Assembly (NCBI GenBank): GCA_036873755.1
Contig: JAVTVY010025351.1
Location: 39,718-103,717, forward strand
Length of the DNA stretch: 64,000 nt
Source of the DNA: Hanleya hanleyi
Taxonomy: Eukaryota > Mollusca > Polyplacophora > Lepidopleurida > Hanleyidae
Reading direction: 5' to 3'
The notes under the pieces are model-generated. The model did no database searches. It saw only the letters and a program-made list of their open reading frames with translations, and had not been told where the DNA came from. This document shows positions 32,860 to 42,179 of this stretch, piece after piece. The translations under genes were made by a program, and so were the position numbers. Within the stretch, counting starts at the first letter, position 1. Every line of letters starts with the position of its first letter.

Positions 32860-33432
32860 ATGGCTTATACTTGTTCTGAGTGTGAACGCAGGTTCACCAG
32901 ACATTACGATATGATGTGACACCAGGAAAATATACATGGAATTGAAGACTCCGAGAAGTCCGTTGAGGCGGATGCTGATACAGAGACTGCTGAGAGTGTA
33001 TCGACTGATACCGAAACAGAGATTGCTGACAGTCTGTCTACTGATACTGAGAGCTTGACCTCAGATGGTCAGCCTACATCCCAGGAAAGTGAGGCAGAAC
33101 CTACCTTTTGGGATCGTATTGTGACATCAGCTATCAATACTCACGCTGCAGCGATCGAGGACGCGGGACAGGATAACTTACAACAGGCGTACACCCAAAT
33201 GCGCCCCTGCATCAGGAAAACAGCCATGGCGATCTATGAACAGTATACCTTACTATCGCTTGAAATGAAAGGCGACCCCACGCACAGGTCCATCATGAAG
33301 ACCAAGCGTCACTTGGAAGAGAATATGAGGCTACCACCCACCGAGGCCCTGGAAAATGCGACCAGAATGCGCAAACAACTGTTTCAGGACATGCTGCCCG
33401 AACAATATCCAGGCCTGCCCGACGACGATTAG
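32860..33432 (+). pseudogene. Polinton C2H2-finger protein (family 1), unit 3
   Basis: Tandem copy of 19722-20294, identical in protein to unit 2 over the open part and with the same TGA at codon 20. Confidence 0.7.
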
Positions 33433-33597
33433 AACAAACGGATGAGAGCGAACATGGCCGAAGATGGGACTTTCTTAAGGACGGCCTCTGATTGGACAAG
33501 AGCAGCCGAGAATACATATAACAGGCAAGAACGAATATGACAGATACAGCGCCAAATGGCGGTCTCTGATTGGACAAGAGTCTTCTCGAATTGTAAA

Positions 33598-33652
33598 CAT
33601 ACCCAACGCGGCTCTCCCAGCGTGGGTATGATGTAACATTGAGGAGAATAAA
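33598..33652 (+). terminator. 3' hairpin plus poly(A) signal of C2H2-finger gene, unit 3
   Basis: Tandem copy of 20460-20514, apparently unchanged. Confidence 0.65.
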
Positions 33653-33732
33653 CTATATGAAAACTTGTTGTTGTTGTTGTTGTTCTCTCATCTGTCATCC
33701 TTGTTGTTGTTGTTGTTTTTCTCTCATCTGTC

Positions 33733-34966
33733 TATATCATGGCGCCAAGGCGTTATGCTAGGGCGTTAAGGCGGACGTTGACGGGCGTCACTGCATTTCC
33801 AATGAATTAGTGACAATTCCATGAAAATCAGAGCTTTTGGGCTAATTCACCAGGGCGTTGAGCTTGGCGTTGGCGAGCGTTGCTACAAGATGCCACTTCA
33901 CACGACGCATTCGGACCACGGATGGTCCATTTCTACCCCAAAACACCTTCCTTCACACCCGCCAAATGCCCGCTTTGGCTACTACTCCTACTGATGACGT
34001 CACAGATGACGTGAATATACCTCAAATCGGGATCTACACCCCGAGAGCTACAAAATAACACCTCCCACGACACATTCGGACCAATAGTGGTCCATCTCTA
34101 CACCCAATACCTTCCTTCACTTCCCCAAAATGCCCACTTTGGCTACTACTCGTACTGATGACGTCACCGATGACTTCACAGATGGAGTGCACATCCTTCA
34201 AGTGGGGGTCTACACCCCGAGAGCTACAAAATGACACCCCACACGACGCATTCGGAGCAATAGTGGTCCATCTCTACACCAAATACCTTCCTTCACTTCC
34301 CCAAAATGGCCACTTTACTTACTACACCCAACTGCGCATGCGCAGATTGACGAGACTTGCAATAAAAAACACGCCATTCTGACTACCCCACGAAAGCTTC
34401 ACTTTGACACCTCCCACAACCCATTTGGACCACTAGTGTCCCACCTCGACCGCAAAACGTCTATTTCCATACCCTTTTCCCACAATTCCGTGTCTGCGCA
34501 TGCTCAGAATGTCGATAACGGCCGAGACATTAGTCCAGGCGGATGCTCCCTCGCATATGCTTCACATTGATACCTCATACGACTCCATAGAACCACTAGT
34601 GGTTCACCAAGACCCCAAAAACGTCCATTTCCATACCCTTTCCCCACAATTCCCTGTCTGCGCATGCGCAGAATGTTGACCACGGCCGAGACACTAGTCC
34701 AGGCGGATGCCCCCTCACATATGCTTCACATTGATACCTCATACGACTCCATCGGCCCATTAGGGGCTCCCCTAGATCCCAAAACGTCTATTTCCATACC
34801 CTTTGTCTACTGCGCATGCGCCGAATGACGATATTCCAACCCCACACCCACTCTGTCGAATGCTCCTTCACGAATGCTTCACATTGATACACCATACGAC
34901 TCCATAGGACCACTAGTGGCCCACCTAGACCCCAAAACGTCTATTTCCATACCCTTTGTCAGAGAC
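33733..34966. repeat. Polinton terminal array, unit 3
   Basis: Tandem copy of 20595-21828 with several private substitutions. One of them alters an NRF1-like palindrome (gcgccgaatg near 34820). Confidence 0.8.
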
Positions 34967-35005
34967 AACAGAGACAAAGTCAACCATGATGTGGTTTTAA
35001 TTCTT

Positions 35006-35065
35006 TTTATTATCCCATCATCAAACACACACACCCCAGCTGCGGAAGCCACTGTGGGTGTGTTT
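35006..35065 (-). terminator. 3' hairpin plus poly(A) signal of family-2 ATPase, unit 3
   Basis: Tandem copy of 21868-21927. Confidence 0.65.
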
Positions 35066-35068
35066 CCA

Positions 35069-35677
35069 TTATTTTTGCATGTAAACGTGGTGGGTGTCTC
35101 CGGGAAAGATTCCTGTCCGTAGTTGAAGGTGATCAGGGGTGGCTTGCTTAAGGTCAAAGAGCATACACCCGTGCTGAGGGGTTGTCGCATCTTTAAAGGC
35201 TTCCAACGCAAACGATGTGCGGCCGGGATACATCTGTCTCGCCAGGTGCAGCAGTTGAGTGGTATCTCTCGGGTTTTTGAAGACCACCAGGTAGTGGGCA
35301 TTTAAGCTGATGTTCCGATGTTCTTTGTTTTTACTGAACAGATTCTGCACAATGTACATGATGCTGAGCCGTCGATGATGGCTGCCTTTGGTAAAGAGTT
35401 GGGTGACCCGAGCATTCGTCTCCGCCATGAGATCATCCAGAACCACCAAGGTGTCGGCTTCCAAATCGGCCAGGTTGGGTAGGCCTTACACGAACGTGAT
35501 ATGGGGAATTGCTGCATACGCTGTCTGCCATTCTCCATAACACCACGCGACTCGGGCAATGGGTGGGGTGATCATGCTGTCGGCGTGTTGAAGGAGCTTC
35601 CTGACGAAGTGCGTTTTGCCGGAGCCCGTCGGTCCTGCGGTGACGCAAGTGAAGGGATGCTGCCACCGAGGGTCCAT
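35069..35677 (-). pseudogene. Polinton packaging ATPase (family 2), unit 3
   Basis: Tandem copy of 21931-22539 with the same TAA. This unit keeps the gene's native upstream context, including the PC4-like genes beyond the integrase. Confidence 0.85.
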
Positions 35678-36139
35678 GGTTCGAGCTGTATGCGCTGTCG
35701 TGGTAACCCGCTCTTGAAAATTGGGAAGGAGTGAACTGGAATGGTGGTGGGTACAACGTCGGTCGTCGTTGTCGATGGGCGTTCACTGTGAGTGATGAAA
35801 TCTGGTGGGTTTTCAGACGTAGTGGGTGTACTTGGTGTAGGTGTTGATTGTATACTCGGTGTGGAGCTCGATGTGGCTTGTACACGTGGTGTGGTGGTGA
35901 TGACTGGGCTCGCTTCGATCACGGGGTTGACTGGTGTAGAGAAGGTTTGTAGACTGGTTTGACTGTCACTCACCGCTGGAGTTCTAAGTTGGTTAAGTAG
36001 AGTGCTGAGATAGACTACGTCGTAAGACACACCTCCGTACAACACACTCAGCAGAATTAGCAATATCACCACGAAGCCCACTTGCGCTTTGCGCGTTTTG
36101 GGAGACGCTTGTGTTCAGAGGCAGCTGCTGTTGGTCCAT
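35572..36139 (-). pseudogene. Ser/Thr-rich membrane protein, unit 3
   Basis: Tandem copy of 22434-23001 with the same layout and the same apparent N-terminal frameshift. Confidence 0.5.
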
Positions 36140-36189
36140 AGCACCTTGGTCGAACGTGGAATGAAGGATGATGGTAGTGGTGTCTGGCT

Positions 36190-37263
36190 TTATAGTCGTT
36201 TCACCTGGTTGGCCGCGACCCAGGAATTGAAGGAACTGGGCCAGCCTTGCCATTTGACGAAATGAAACAGTTTGCCACGGCGTCGCTCGGTTTTCAAAAT
36301 CTCCTCCACCGTGTAGTAGTCTTGCTTTGTTTTTACGACAGGCTGTAATTCCGTCTCGTAAAACGTCCCTAGCAACGGTTCCCCTTGAAGATCTTCCAGT
36401 TCATAGATTCGATGCTGTCGGGGTAGGCGCCGTTTAATCAGGAAGTGCTCATCGCTCCAGTTGGGCAAGTAACTTTTCTCAAATTGACCTTTCACTTTAC
36501 TGATCCGTACAGGGTCCCCGACCTTAAACACACCCTTCGGTGCTCGTTGCGATTGTATGGGGTACAAGACACGCCGGACTTGGGCTTCATTGCGTTGGGT
36601 GACGGTATTGGGGGCTCTCAGTATACTCCTGTGATAGGCGCGATTGTAACTACTCACAAGTTTCGGGAGAACATCGATGTACCGCCTTGTATTCTTACAG
36701 GTGAAATATTTATACATGCGGCCTTTGAATGTCATGTTGAACCTTTCCACAATGGAAGCCTTGGTCTCGTTGTACGTATGGAAGAAAAACACCTTCTGGG
36801 CTTTCAGAAACTGTTGGAACGGTCTGTTGAGGAATTCCGTGCCTTCGTCGGTTTGCAAATACAAGGGTTTGCGCCCGGTCTTGAAGATGTCCTTGAACGC
36901 CGCTATGAGATTCGCCCCCGTTTTCGTCCGGATGGGTACCACCCACGCATACTTCGACAGGATATCGATGCACGTCAAGATATACTGATTCCCATCGTTG
37001 TGTTTGGCAAAGGCGCTTATATCGACCAAATCCGTTTGCCACTGGGCATCTATTCCTCCCACGATGACCCGGTTCCGTAGAAAATGGCGACGGACAGATC
37101 GATATAAGGTATAGGTGTCTTGTTTTTTTAACCAATCTCGGACTTGGGCACGTTGTATCCCCTGGGGTTTGGCCGCTCGATAGAGAGCCGACAATGCATT
37201 ATAGGCCGCCGGACTGTCGGGACTGTAGTATAAGTTATCCAACACCTTTTCCCAGCTCTTCAT
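36190..37263 (-). CDS. Polinton integrase with chromodomain, unit 3
   Basis: Tandem copy of 23052-24125 with an open frame. One substitution lies next to the catalytic glutamate region (ERFNRT becomes ERFNMT). The catalytic D, D and E are unchanged. Confidence 0.9.
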   Translation of the reverse strand: MKSWEKVLDNLYYSPDSPAAYNALSALYRAAKPQGIQRAQVRDWLKKQDTYTLYRSVRRHFLRNRVIVGGIDAQWQTDLVDISAFAKHNDGNQYILTCIDILSKYAWVVPIRTKTGANLIAAFKDIFKTGRKPLYLQTDEGTEFLNRPFQQFLKAQKVFFFHTYNETKASIVERFNMTFKGRMYKYFTCKNTRRYIDVLPKLVSSYNRAYHRSILRAPNTVTQRNEAQVRRVLYPIQSQRAPKGVFKVGDPVRISKVKGQFEKSYLPNWSDEHFLIKRRLPRQHRIYELEDLQGEPLLGTFYETELQPVVKTKQDYYTVEEILKTERRRGKLFHFVKWQGWPSSFNSWVAANQVKRL

Positions 37264-37323
37264 GGTGATAAATGATGATGAACCCTTGCTGTATCGTTTA
37301 TTTATAACGATATATCTTGGGCC

Positions 37324-37730
37324 GGAGTTTTTCTGATTTTCTTCTTCGGCTTCTGCCAGCATATTGTCCATGATAAATAACCAGTCCATCTCGTCTGATG
37401 ACCGCTCTTCCTCCGTAAGCACTTGATCCACATCTGCCACGGCATCTTCCAATGCAGACCATAGAACAGGGTGAAGGGTAAAATGCGCTGTACCCCCATC
37501 TAGCCTAGCCAACTGAACAAAGAAGGGGCCGCATCGGATGTACACATCGTGACACAAGTGGATGAGGTCCAGCCTTCCCGGGACAGACGAATATGAGCCG
37601 GGCACGGTTGTGTAGGGTCTGCATCACACATGTCTCCTACCTCCTCCATGATATCGACCTTGTCCGCATAGACGTGCAGGAAGACCTCGGGGGTCAAGCT
37701 GAGAAACGCCCGTAGTATATGCTCCGTCAT
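37324..37730 (-). pseudogene. PC4-like protein B, unit 3 (native context)
   Basis: Tandem copy of 24186-24592 with the same internal frameshift, but with an intact upstream TATA box (37768-37775). It lies directly downstream of its paralogue, PC4-like protein A, in the same orientation. Confidence 0.5.
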
Positions 37731-37767
37731 GGTCAGTACGTGAATGGTACAAGATTTGACTGTCTCG

Positions 37768-37775
37768 TATTTATA
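37768..37775 (-). promoter_or_regulatory. TATA box of PC4-like B, intact only in unit 3
   Basis: The - strand reads CTATAAATACGAGACAGTCA here, 38-45 nt before ATG 37730. Units 1 and 2 have 'CACAAAAATACGAGACAG' at the equivalent place (about 24630-24638 and 31199-31207), with one base deleted and the TATA core destroyed. Confidence 0.6.
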
Positions 37776-37816
37776 GTGAGAATTATGACGTGAGATCAAA
37801 GGATCGGGTGGTCATG

Positions 37817-38317
37817 TCACTGGGCTGACAGTCTAGCCGGATAATCAATGGCATCGTCGTCTGCCTCCGCTTCATTGCTAGGTTTGGTAATTTGTTCATT
37901 GGGTTCTGCCGCCGCTTCAGTCAGGGCACGAGCCCACTCCACCTGAACAGCTGACCGCTCGTCCGGTGTAAACAGCTGGTCCACAATAGGCACCACTTTC
38001 TCGAAGGCTGTCCACAGATCGGGGTCTAGGGTGAAGCCTCGGGTAGGATCTTGGTAACGGCCCAGGCGTGGGAAGAAGGGTCCACGGTGTACGTAGATGG
38101 CATTGTCTATGTGGATGAGGTTTCCGTCGAGCTCACCGCTCAACACCCGTTTAAATTTGGTCCAGCCGTCACGGTGTAGCGTAACCGTATTCGATACGGT
38201 CTCAGCGCACGACCAGCAAACATCTCCACGGTTTTCAACGATGATGACATTATCTTCATAGACGTGTAACCTCACCCGGGGTGTAAGGGGAATGATGGCT
38301 CGTAGGACTGGTGACAT
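37817..38317 (-). CDS. PC4-like protein A (tandem single-strand-DNA-binding-like fold), Polinton family 2
   Basis: A 166-residue frame from ATG 38317 (MSPVLRAIIPLTPRVRLHVY) to TGA. The start was chosen because paralogue B begins the same way. The upstream in-frame extension is translated promoter repeat. Residues 14-58 and 67-117 look like two diverged copies of one unit: short beta strands, then a strand-helix end ('NTVTLHRDGWTKFKRVL' and 'RGFTLDPDLWTAFEKVVPIVDQ'). The second closely follows the 'G-I-S-L-x-P-E-x-W-x-x-L-x-x-x-I-x-x-I-D' end of PC4/Sub1 coactivators. The tail is acidic. PC4 proteins bind melted or single-stranded DNA as dimers, and a duplicated unit could act as a built-in dimer. 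The fold call is inference, while the paralogy with B is direct. Confidence 0.6.
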   Translation of the reverse strand: MSPVLRAIIPLTPRVRLHVYEDNVIIVENRGDVCWSCAETVSNTVTLHRDGWTKFKRVLSGELDGNLIHIDNAIYVHRGPFFPRLGRYQDPTRGFTLDPDLWTAFEKVVPIVDQLFTPDERSAVQVEWARALTEAAAEPNEQITKPSNEAEADDDAIDYPARLSAQ

Positions 38318-38456
38318 GGGTGACCCAATGACGAACGGTGAATGACACACACTCTGACTGTCTCTCGTATTTATGGTCAGGTCCCTCGGTGACATGGTTG
38401 ACCCAATGACGATCGGTGAATGACGCACACTGTGACTGACCCTCGTGTATATCGGT
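38316..38456 (-). promoter_or_regulatory. Duplicated promoter and aborted start upstream of PC4-like A
   Basis: Two ~63-bp near-repeats each contain '(C)ATAAATACGAGAGACAG' or 'GATATACACGAGGGTCAG', then 'TCA.AGTGTG.GTCATTCACCG.TCGTCATTGGGTCA.CCATGTCACC'. The inner TATA (38369-38375) lies ~52-58 nt before ATG 38317. The outer copy ends in its own ATGTCACC (MSP-like) start that leads nowhere. Confidence 0.6.
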
Positions 38457-38510
38457 TGCACATAAGCGCATCTGTAGAGGCTCTGAAAAGCCGTTCTTTT
38501 TCTGTCGCTG

Positions 38511-38837
38511 TCATTGCCACAGCGTCAGGGTCAATAGAGCAAAGACCATTACTAGGCCAACGAGCCGTCGCTGGTTCCGGCGTGAGCGCTCGTGGTCCAT
38601 AGTCCGGGTATCAAGGATGGCTGTCATAGTCCAGTAGTGGTAAGTGATAGCACACCTCTCCATCGAGTGCACTCTGTCGAGGACCGCTTCTGTGAACTCT
38701 TTCAGAATCAGGCGTCGCCCCTCGTTGTCGTCGCCATCTCCAAACATGGACCGAACCACTGCTCTGTAACCCGTGAGTGAATTAACCACGGTCGCATGCT
38801 GTAAAATGCGAGTCGCATAGGGATGAGTGTCCGTCAT
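38511..38837 (-). CDS. Small tail-anchored protein of Polinton, function unknown
   Basis: A 108-residue frame from ATG 38837 (MTDTHPYATRILQHATVV). It has a mixed helical body and a basic stretch (HERSRRNQRR), then one C-terminal membrane segment at about residues 92-107 (LVGLVMVFALLTLTLW). This is a tail-anchored layout with a positive-inside flank. TATAAAA at 38883-38889 (- strand) precedes it by ~45 nt. It is the first gene of the leftward block (tail-anchored protein, PC4-like A, PC4-like B, integrase, Ser/Thr-rich protein, ATPase). No family recognised. Confidence 0.5.
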   Translation of the reverse strand: MTDTHPYATRILQHATVVNSLTGYRAVVRSMFGDGDDNEGRRLILKEFTEAVLDRVHSMERCAITYHYWTMTAILDTRTMDHERSRRNQRRLVGLVMVFALLTLTLWQ

Positions 38838-38882
38838 GGCTCTGTAACCGTAGGAATGGGGTGTGGGATCCAGAGGGACGTG

Positions 38883-38889
38883 TTTTATA
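38883..38889 (-). promoter_or_regulatory. TATA box of tail-anchored protein gene
   Basis: TATAAAA on the - strand (plus strand ttttata), about 45 nt upstream of ATG 38837. Confidence 0.5.
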
Positions 38890-39005
38890 CACCATGTCCC
38901 ACATGCGCGCATATACGTAGCTCTACGGATGTAGTCCGGGATACGTACTGTTCTGATTGGTTAGTTCAAAAAGAGAGCAACAATCAAAGATTACAGGTCA
39001 ATCCT

Positions 39006-39060
39006 TTTATTAGCCCCTCCATCACAGCACATCCACGCTGGAGGAACCGCTATGGGTGTG
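39006..39060 (-). terminator. 3' hairpin plus poly(A) signal with no gene upstream
   Basis: It has the same architecture as the gene ends at 20460 and 21868: a stem-loop (cacacccatagcgg / ccagcgtggatgtg arms, 39028-39060) then AATAAA (39006-39011), read on the - strand. The sequence 5' of it on that strand (39061-39600) has no recognisable gene, so the gene it once ended has been lost or replaced. Confidence 0.55.
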
Positions 39061-39600
39061 TTTACATGCGGATGTTAAAGGTTAAAAGTTAAATGTCATG
39101 TCAGCAGTTAAAGGTCATTGCCGGTCACGTGACAGTAAACATGGAAAAACCCGGATGTAAGATGAGGACCCGGATGTAAAACCACAGTACCCGGATGGAA
39201 GACGCAGGAACGATGGGGAAACCCACTGGGAAAACCGGATGTTGACAGCGCAAAAACACCTGCGCACTCGTCCAAATGAGAGCATGTGACCTCGCCTTCT
39301 AGCCGAGGTCAAAATACTCGCTTCTGATTGGCTGTCAAAGGTCACAATTGGAACTCTTGTGCGTTTACCAATGAAATCAGCCCACAGACCAAGCACATGT
39401 TTTGGTCTAGGTTAAGAGCGGGCATTCCAGCACCAAAAAAATTGACGAGGAGTTACAAGTTACAAGAGCAACAGGTGGAGTGAAAAACTATAGAGGTTCG
39501 AGGTGCGGCTCTTTCGACCCGAAATTCACCCGCGTACTTCCGTTGATGCCGCGTAGGTCTGCGGCCGGATAACGCGCACGCGCGCTGCGGCCGGGCCGGG
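39061..39600. other. Non-coding junction region
   Basis: Contains short repeats of 'acccggatg.aa' (39120-39240) and a 'gaggtcaaaatactcgcttctgattggctgtcaaaggtcac' block (~39305) that recurs in the array at 40380-40810. A CpG-rich stretch (39560-39600) follows. No gene seen. Confidence 0.5.
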
Positions 39601-39604
39601 CCGG

Positions 39605-39965
39605 ACAGGTTGATAGGAGTTTTCCCCTATTGTAGGGGTAAAGTCCGTTTTCAGCTTTTTATATTTTTTCTGGAGAAACTTTTACATGCACTCACCCTAC
39701 CTCTCTCAGCAGGCCCCGATAAGCCCGGGGGACCGATATTCGCCCTTTGGGATAGGGTTGATAGGGGTTTTCCCCTATTTTAGGGGTAAAGTCCGTGTTC
39801 CGCTTTTTATAGTTTCGGAACAAATCCTAAATTTACATACACCCACTCCCCCACCCTACTTCTCTCAGCAGGCCCCGATAAACCCGGGGACCGATATTAT
39901 CCCTTTGGGATAGGGTTGATAGGAGTATATTCTACGGTAAAGTCCGTGTTCCGCTTTTTATATCT
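39605..39965. repeat. ~150-bp tandem repeat, three units, with internal hairpin
   Basis: Units start near 39608, 39754 and 39910, with 'gttgatagg.gttttcccctat.ttaggggtaaagtccg'. The motif CCCCTATTTTAGGGG makes a small hairpin in the first two units. 'ccccgataa.cccgggg.accgatatt' is a second shared block. Confidence 0.7.
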
Positions 39966-40169
39966 GGAGAAATTTTACATGCACCCACCCTGCCTCTAGA
40001 GGGCAGCACCATCGATGCCAAAGGGGAATCCCCTTTTTGTTTGTTTATTTTTTGCGGAGATATACTGGACAATAAACGCTCGACCCTCGGGTCGCACGGA
40101 TGCTAGACTCGTCCTAATAACATCGTCCAACACCTATAGATTATGTTATATATAAGTCTTCCTTCTCAT

Positions 40170-41368
40170 GGTTTCATGGAAAAACCCTGACCTTGAACTA
40201 GTGTGATCACGTGACCTCCCCGTGATGGAAAAAACCCAGAACCAAGTCAGTACATGCATTCCATACAGTCAGACATACCCAGGTCACGCCCGATTCACAC
40301 AGACCGGAAGTGACGTCATACACCTGCGCACTCCCCATGATGGAAAAACCCCAGAACCAAGTCAGTACATGCATTCCATACAGTCAGACGAGATCAAAAT
40401 ACTCGCTTCTGATTGGCTGTCAAAGGTCACGATATGCAAATTTTTGAGATCAAAGGTCAATAAGCTATCTAATACTCTTTCTATACTCGCAGACCGGAAG
40501 TGACGTCATACACCTGCGCACTCCCCGTGATGGAAAAACCCCAGAACCAAGTCAGTACATGCATTCCATACAGTCAGACGAGATCAAAATACTCGCTTCT
40601 GATTGGCTGTCAAGGGTCACGATATGCAAATTGTTTAGGTCAAAGGTCAATAAGCTATTTAATACTCTTTCTATACTCGCAGACCGGAAGTGACGTCATA
40701 CACATGCGCACTCTCCGTGATGGAAAAAACCCAAAACCAAGTCAGTACATGCTTTCCATACAGTCAGACGAGGTCAAAATACTCGCTTTCTGATTGGCTG
40801 TCAAAGGTCACAATTGGAAATCTTCTGTGTTCGGAGGTAGTTTTTCTCCCCAATATGCAAATTTTTGATGTCAAAGATGAATGAGAGTCAATATCCACAA
40901 CAGGTCAGTACATGCATTCCTATCGTTCAATATGACCTTGAACTATCACGTGACCTGCCCGTGATGGAAAAAAACCAGAACCAAGTCAGTACACCCCATA
41001 CAGTCATACCCAGGTCACGCCCGATTCACGAAGACCAGAAGTGACGTTATACCACACACGTGCGCACTCCCCGTGATGGAAAAAACCCAGACACAAGTCA
41101 GTACATGCATTCCATACAGTCAGACATACCCTCAGCCCTCTATATACTTGGGACTACTTTCTGTCCGCGGAGGCAGACCGCATCACCGCCAAACCGCATC
41201 ACCGGGGAGGAATCCCCTAACTTGTCTAAACATGATCCAAGGTCAGATGATGGACGGGATGAAAGGATACAGGTCAGTACATGCTCAAGTGCACTCATTG
41301 ACTTTTGACCTCTGTCACGTGATATGCAAATTTTTGAGGTCAAAGGTCAATGAGAGTCAATATAAAAG
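40170..41368. repeat. Promoter-like ~186-bp tandem array with ETS/CRE composite sites
   Basis: Units contain CCGGAAGTGACGTCA (40304, 40494, 40684), 'cgtgatggaaaaa.cccagaaccaagtcagtacatgc', a CCAAT-type 'gattggctgtca', 'aaggtca' and the octamer-like ATGCAAAT. The strict period is 186-190 bp between 40310 and 40860, with looser copies either side. The array ends in TATAAAAG (41361-41368). Reverse-orientation ETS/CRE copies lie at 42102, 44523 and 46956, so this is one arm of an inverted arrangement. At 41143-41210 it shares an inverted ~65-bp segment with 9943-10013. Confidence 0.7.
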
Positions 41369-42050
41369 CTGTATACTACTGATAAACCAAGGGTGTTAAG
41401 AATGAACTGTACCGTACTAAACCATGATATACCGTTCATGCCATGTAGTGCCTTACTTTCGTTTAGAGATTGGTACAACATGGAGACTTTACTTAAAGAT
41501 CCAATTCTTTGCCAGTAGTTAATGACATTACAGAAAACTTCAATGTATAGTGGATAGCGCCCTAATTTCCCTAAAGTAGCCAGGTTAAGAGACCGCGAAT
41601 GAATGCCTAAAACATATTTGCTAAATTTGATATTCAATCTATCACAATCAAAAATATTATTCGCCATTTCCAGGCTGAAAACCTTATCTTTCTTGGAAAA
41701 TGCAAATGAGTTCAACGCTTCCCAAATATCACTGCCATAAAATATAATTGGTTTAACAGTGTGGTCGAATAAGTGAAGAGAGGTATCAATATCTGGTTTA
41801 AGATCACCAAAGGACTTGGCCAGTTTGAAAAAAGCTTTGAGGCCTTTCTTGTATAGTTCAGATTTTGCATATGAAAAGGTTCCAGAAGCTGAGAAAAACA
41901 CACCGAGGTATCTATAGGTTTGGACACATTCTAAAGTTCGGTCACCAATGAAAAAATCTTTTTGCAATAACCTGCCTCTTTTGTTAAAAGTTACTATTTT
42001 GGATTTTAGTAGTAGTAGGTAGCCCGCATTTAAAGCCAACTTTTCCAGGG
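41347..42050 (-). mobile_element. Non-LTR retrotransposon fragment (reverse transcriptase C-terminal part)
   Basis: On the - strand the frame reads 'KSKIVTFNKRGRLL', then 'TYRYLGVFFSASGTFS', 'FDHTVKPIIFYGSDIWE' and a C-terminal helical part. This is the region after the catalytic motif of CR1/Jockey-like reverse transcriptases. The core with the catalytic Asp pair is missing. It is a different family from the element at 17546-19364. Its 5' edge abuts 'gccaacttttccagggaggtaac'. The segment from 41842 rightward is part of the PolB tandem unit. Confidence 0.7.
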
Positions 42051-42179
42051 AGGTAACTCTTGATTCCCCTTTTTCCGCCAGGGGGCGCCACCAGTCCCGT
42101 ATGACGTCACTTCCGGTCTGGGTGAATGGAGCGTGACCTGTGAACATGATAGGATATGTACTGACCTGTCTGTGGGTTT

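Larger units (their letters stand above)
31248..37817 (+). repeat. Tandem unit 3 (6,570 bp)
   Basis: This is the third and most divergent copy, though still nearly identical. Private differences include 'tgtacaat' near 32414, 'ctacccc' near 33937, 'tcgcatatg' near 34552, 'gcgccgaatg' near 34820, 'cacacccttc' near 36530 and 'gtcatgttg' near 36733. It also has a one-base-longer 'tatttatag' TATA region at 37768. Unlike units 1 and 2 it runs on into native Polinton sequence after 37817, so it carries the original right flank. Confidence 0.95.

Noticed and set aside
18110..37817. The triple repeat as a pure assembly error
   Set aside because: Not excluded, but private substitutions in each unit and a one-base TATA difference in unit 3 make real tandem copies more likely.
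40170..41368. CRISPR-like array
   Set aside because: The units are ~186 bp, have no short identical repeats with unique spacers, and lie in animal DNA with transcription-factor motifs.
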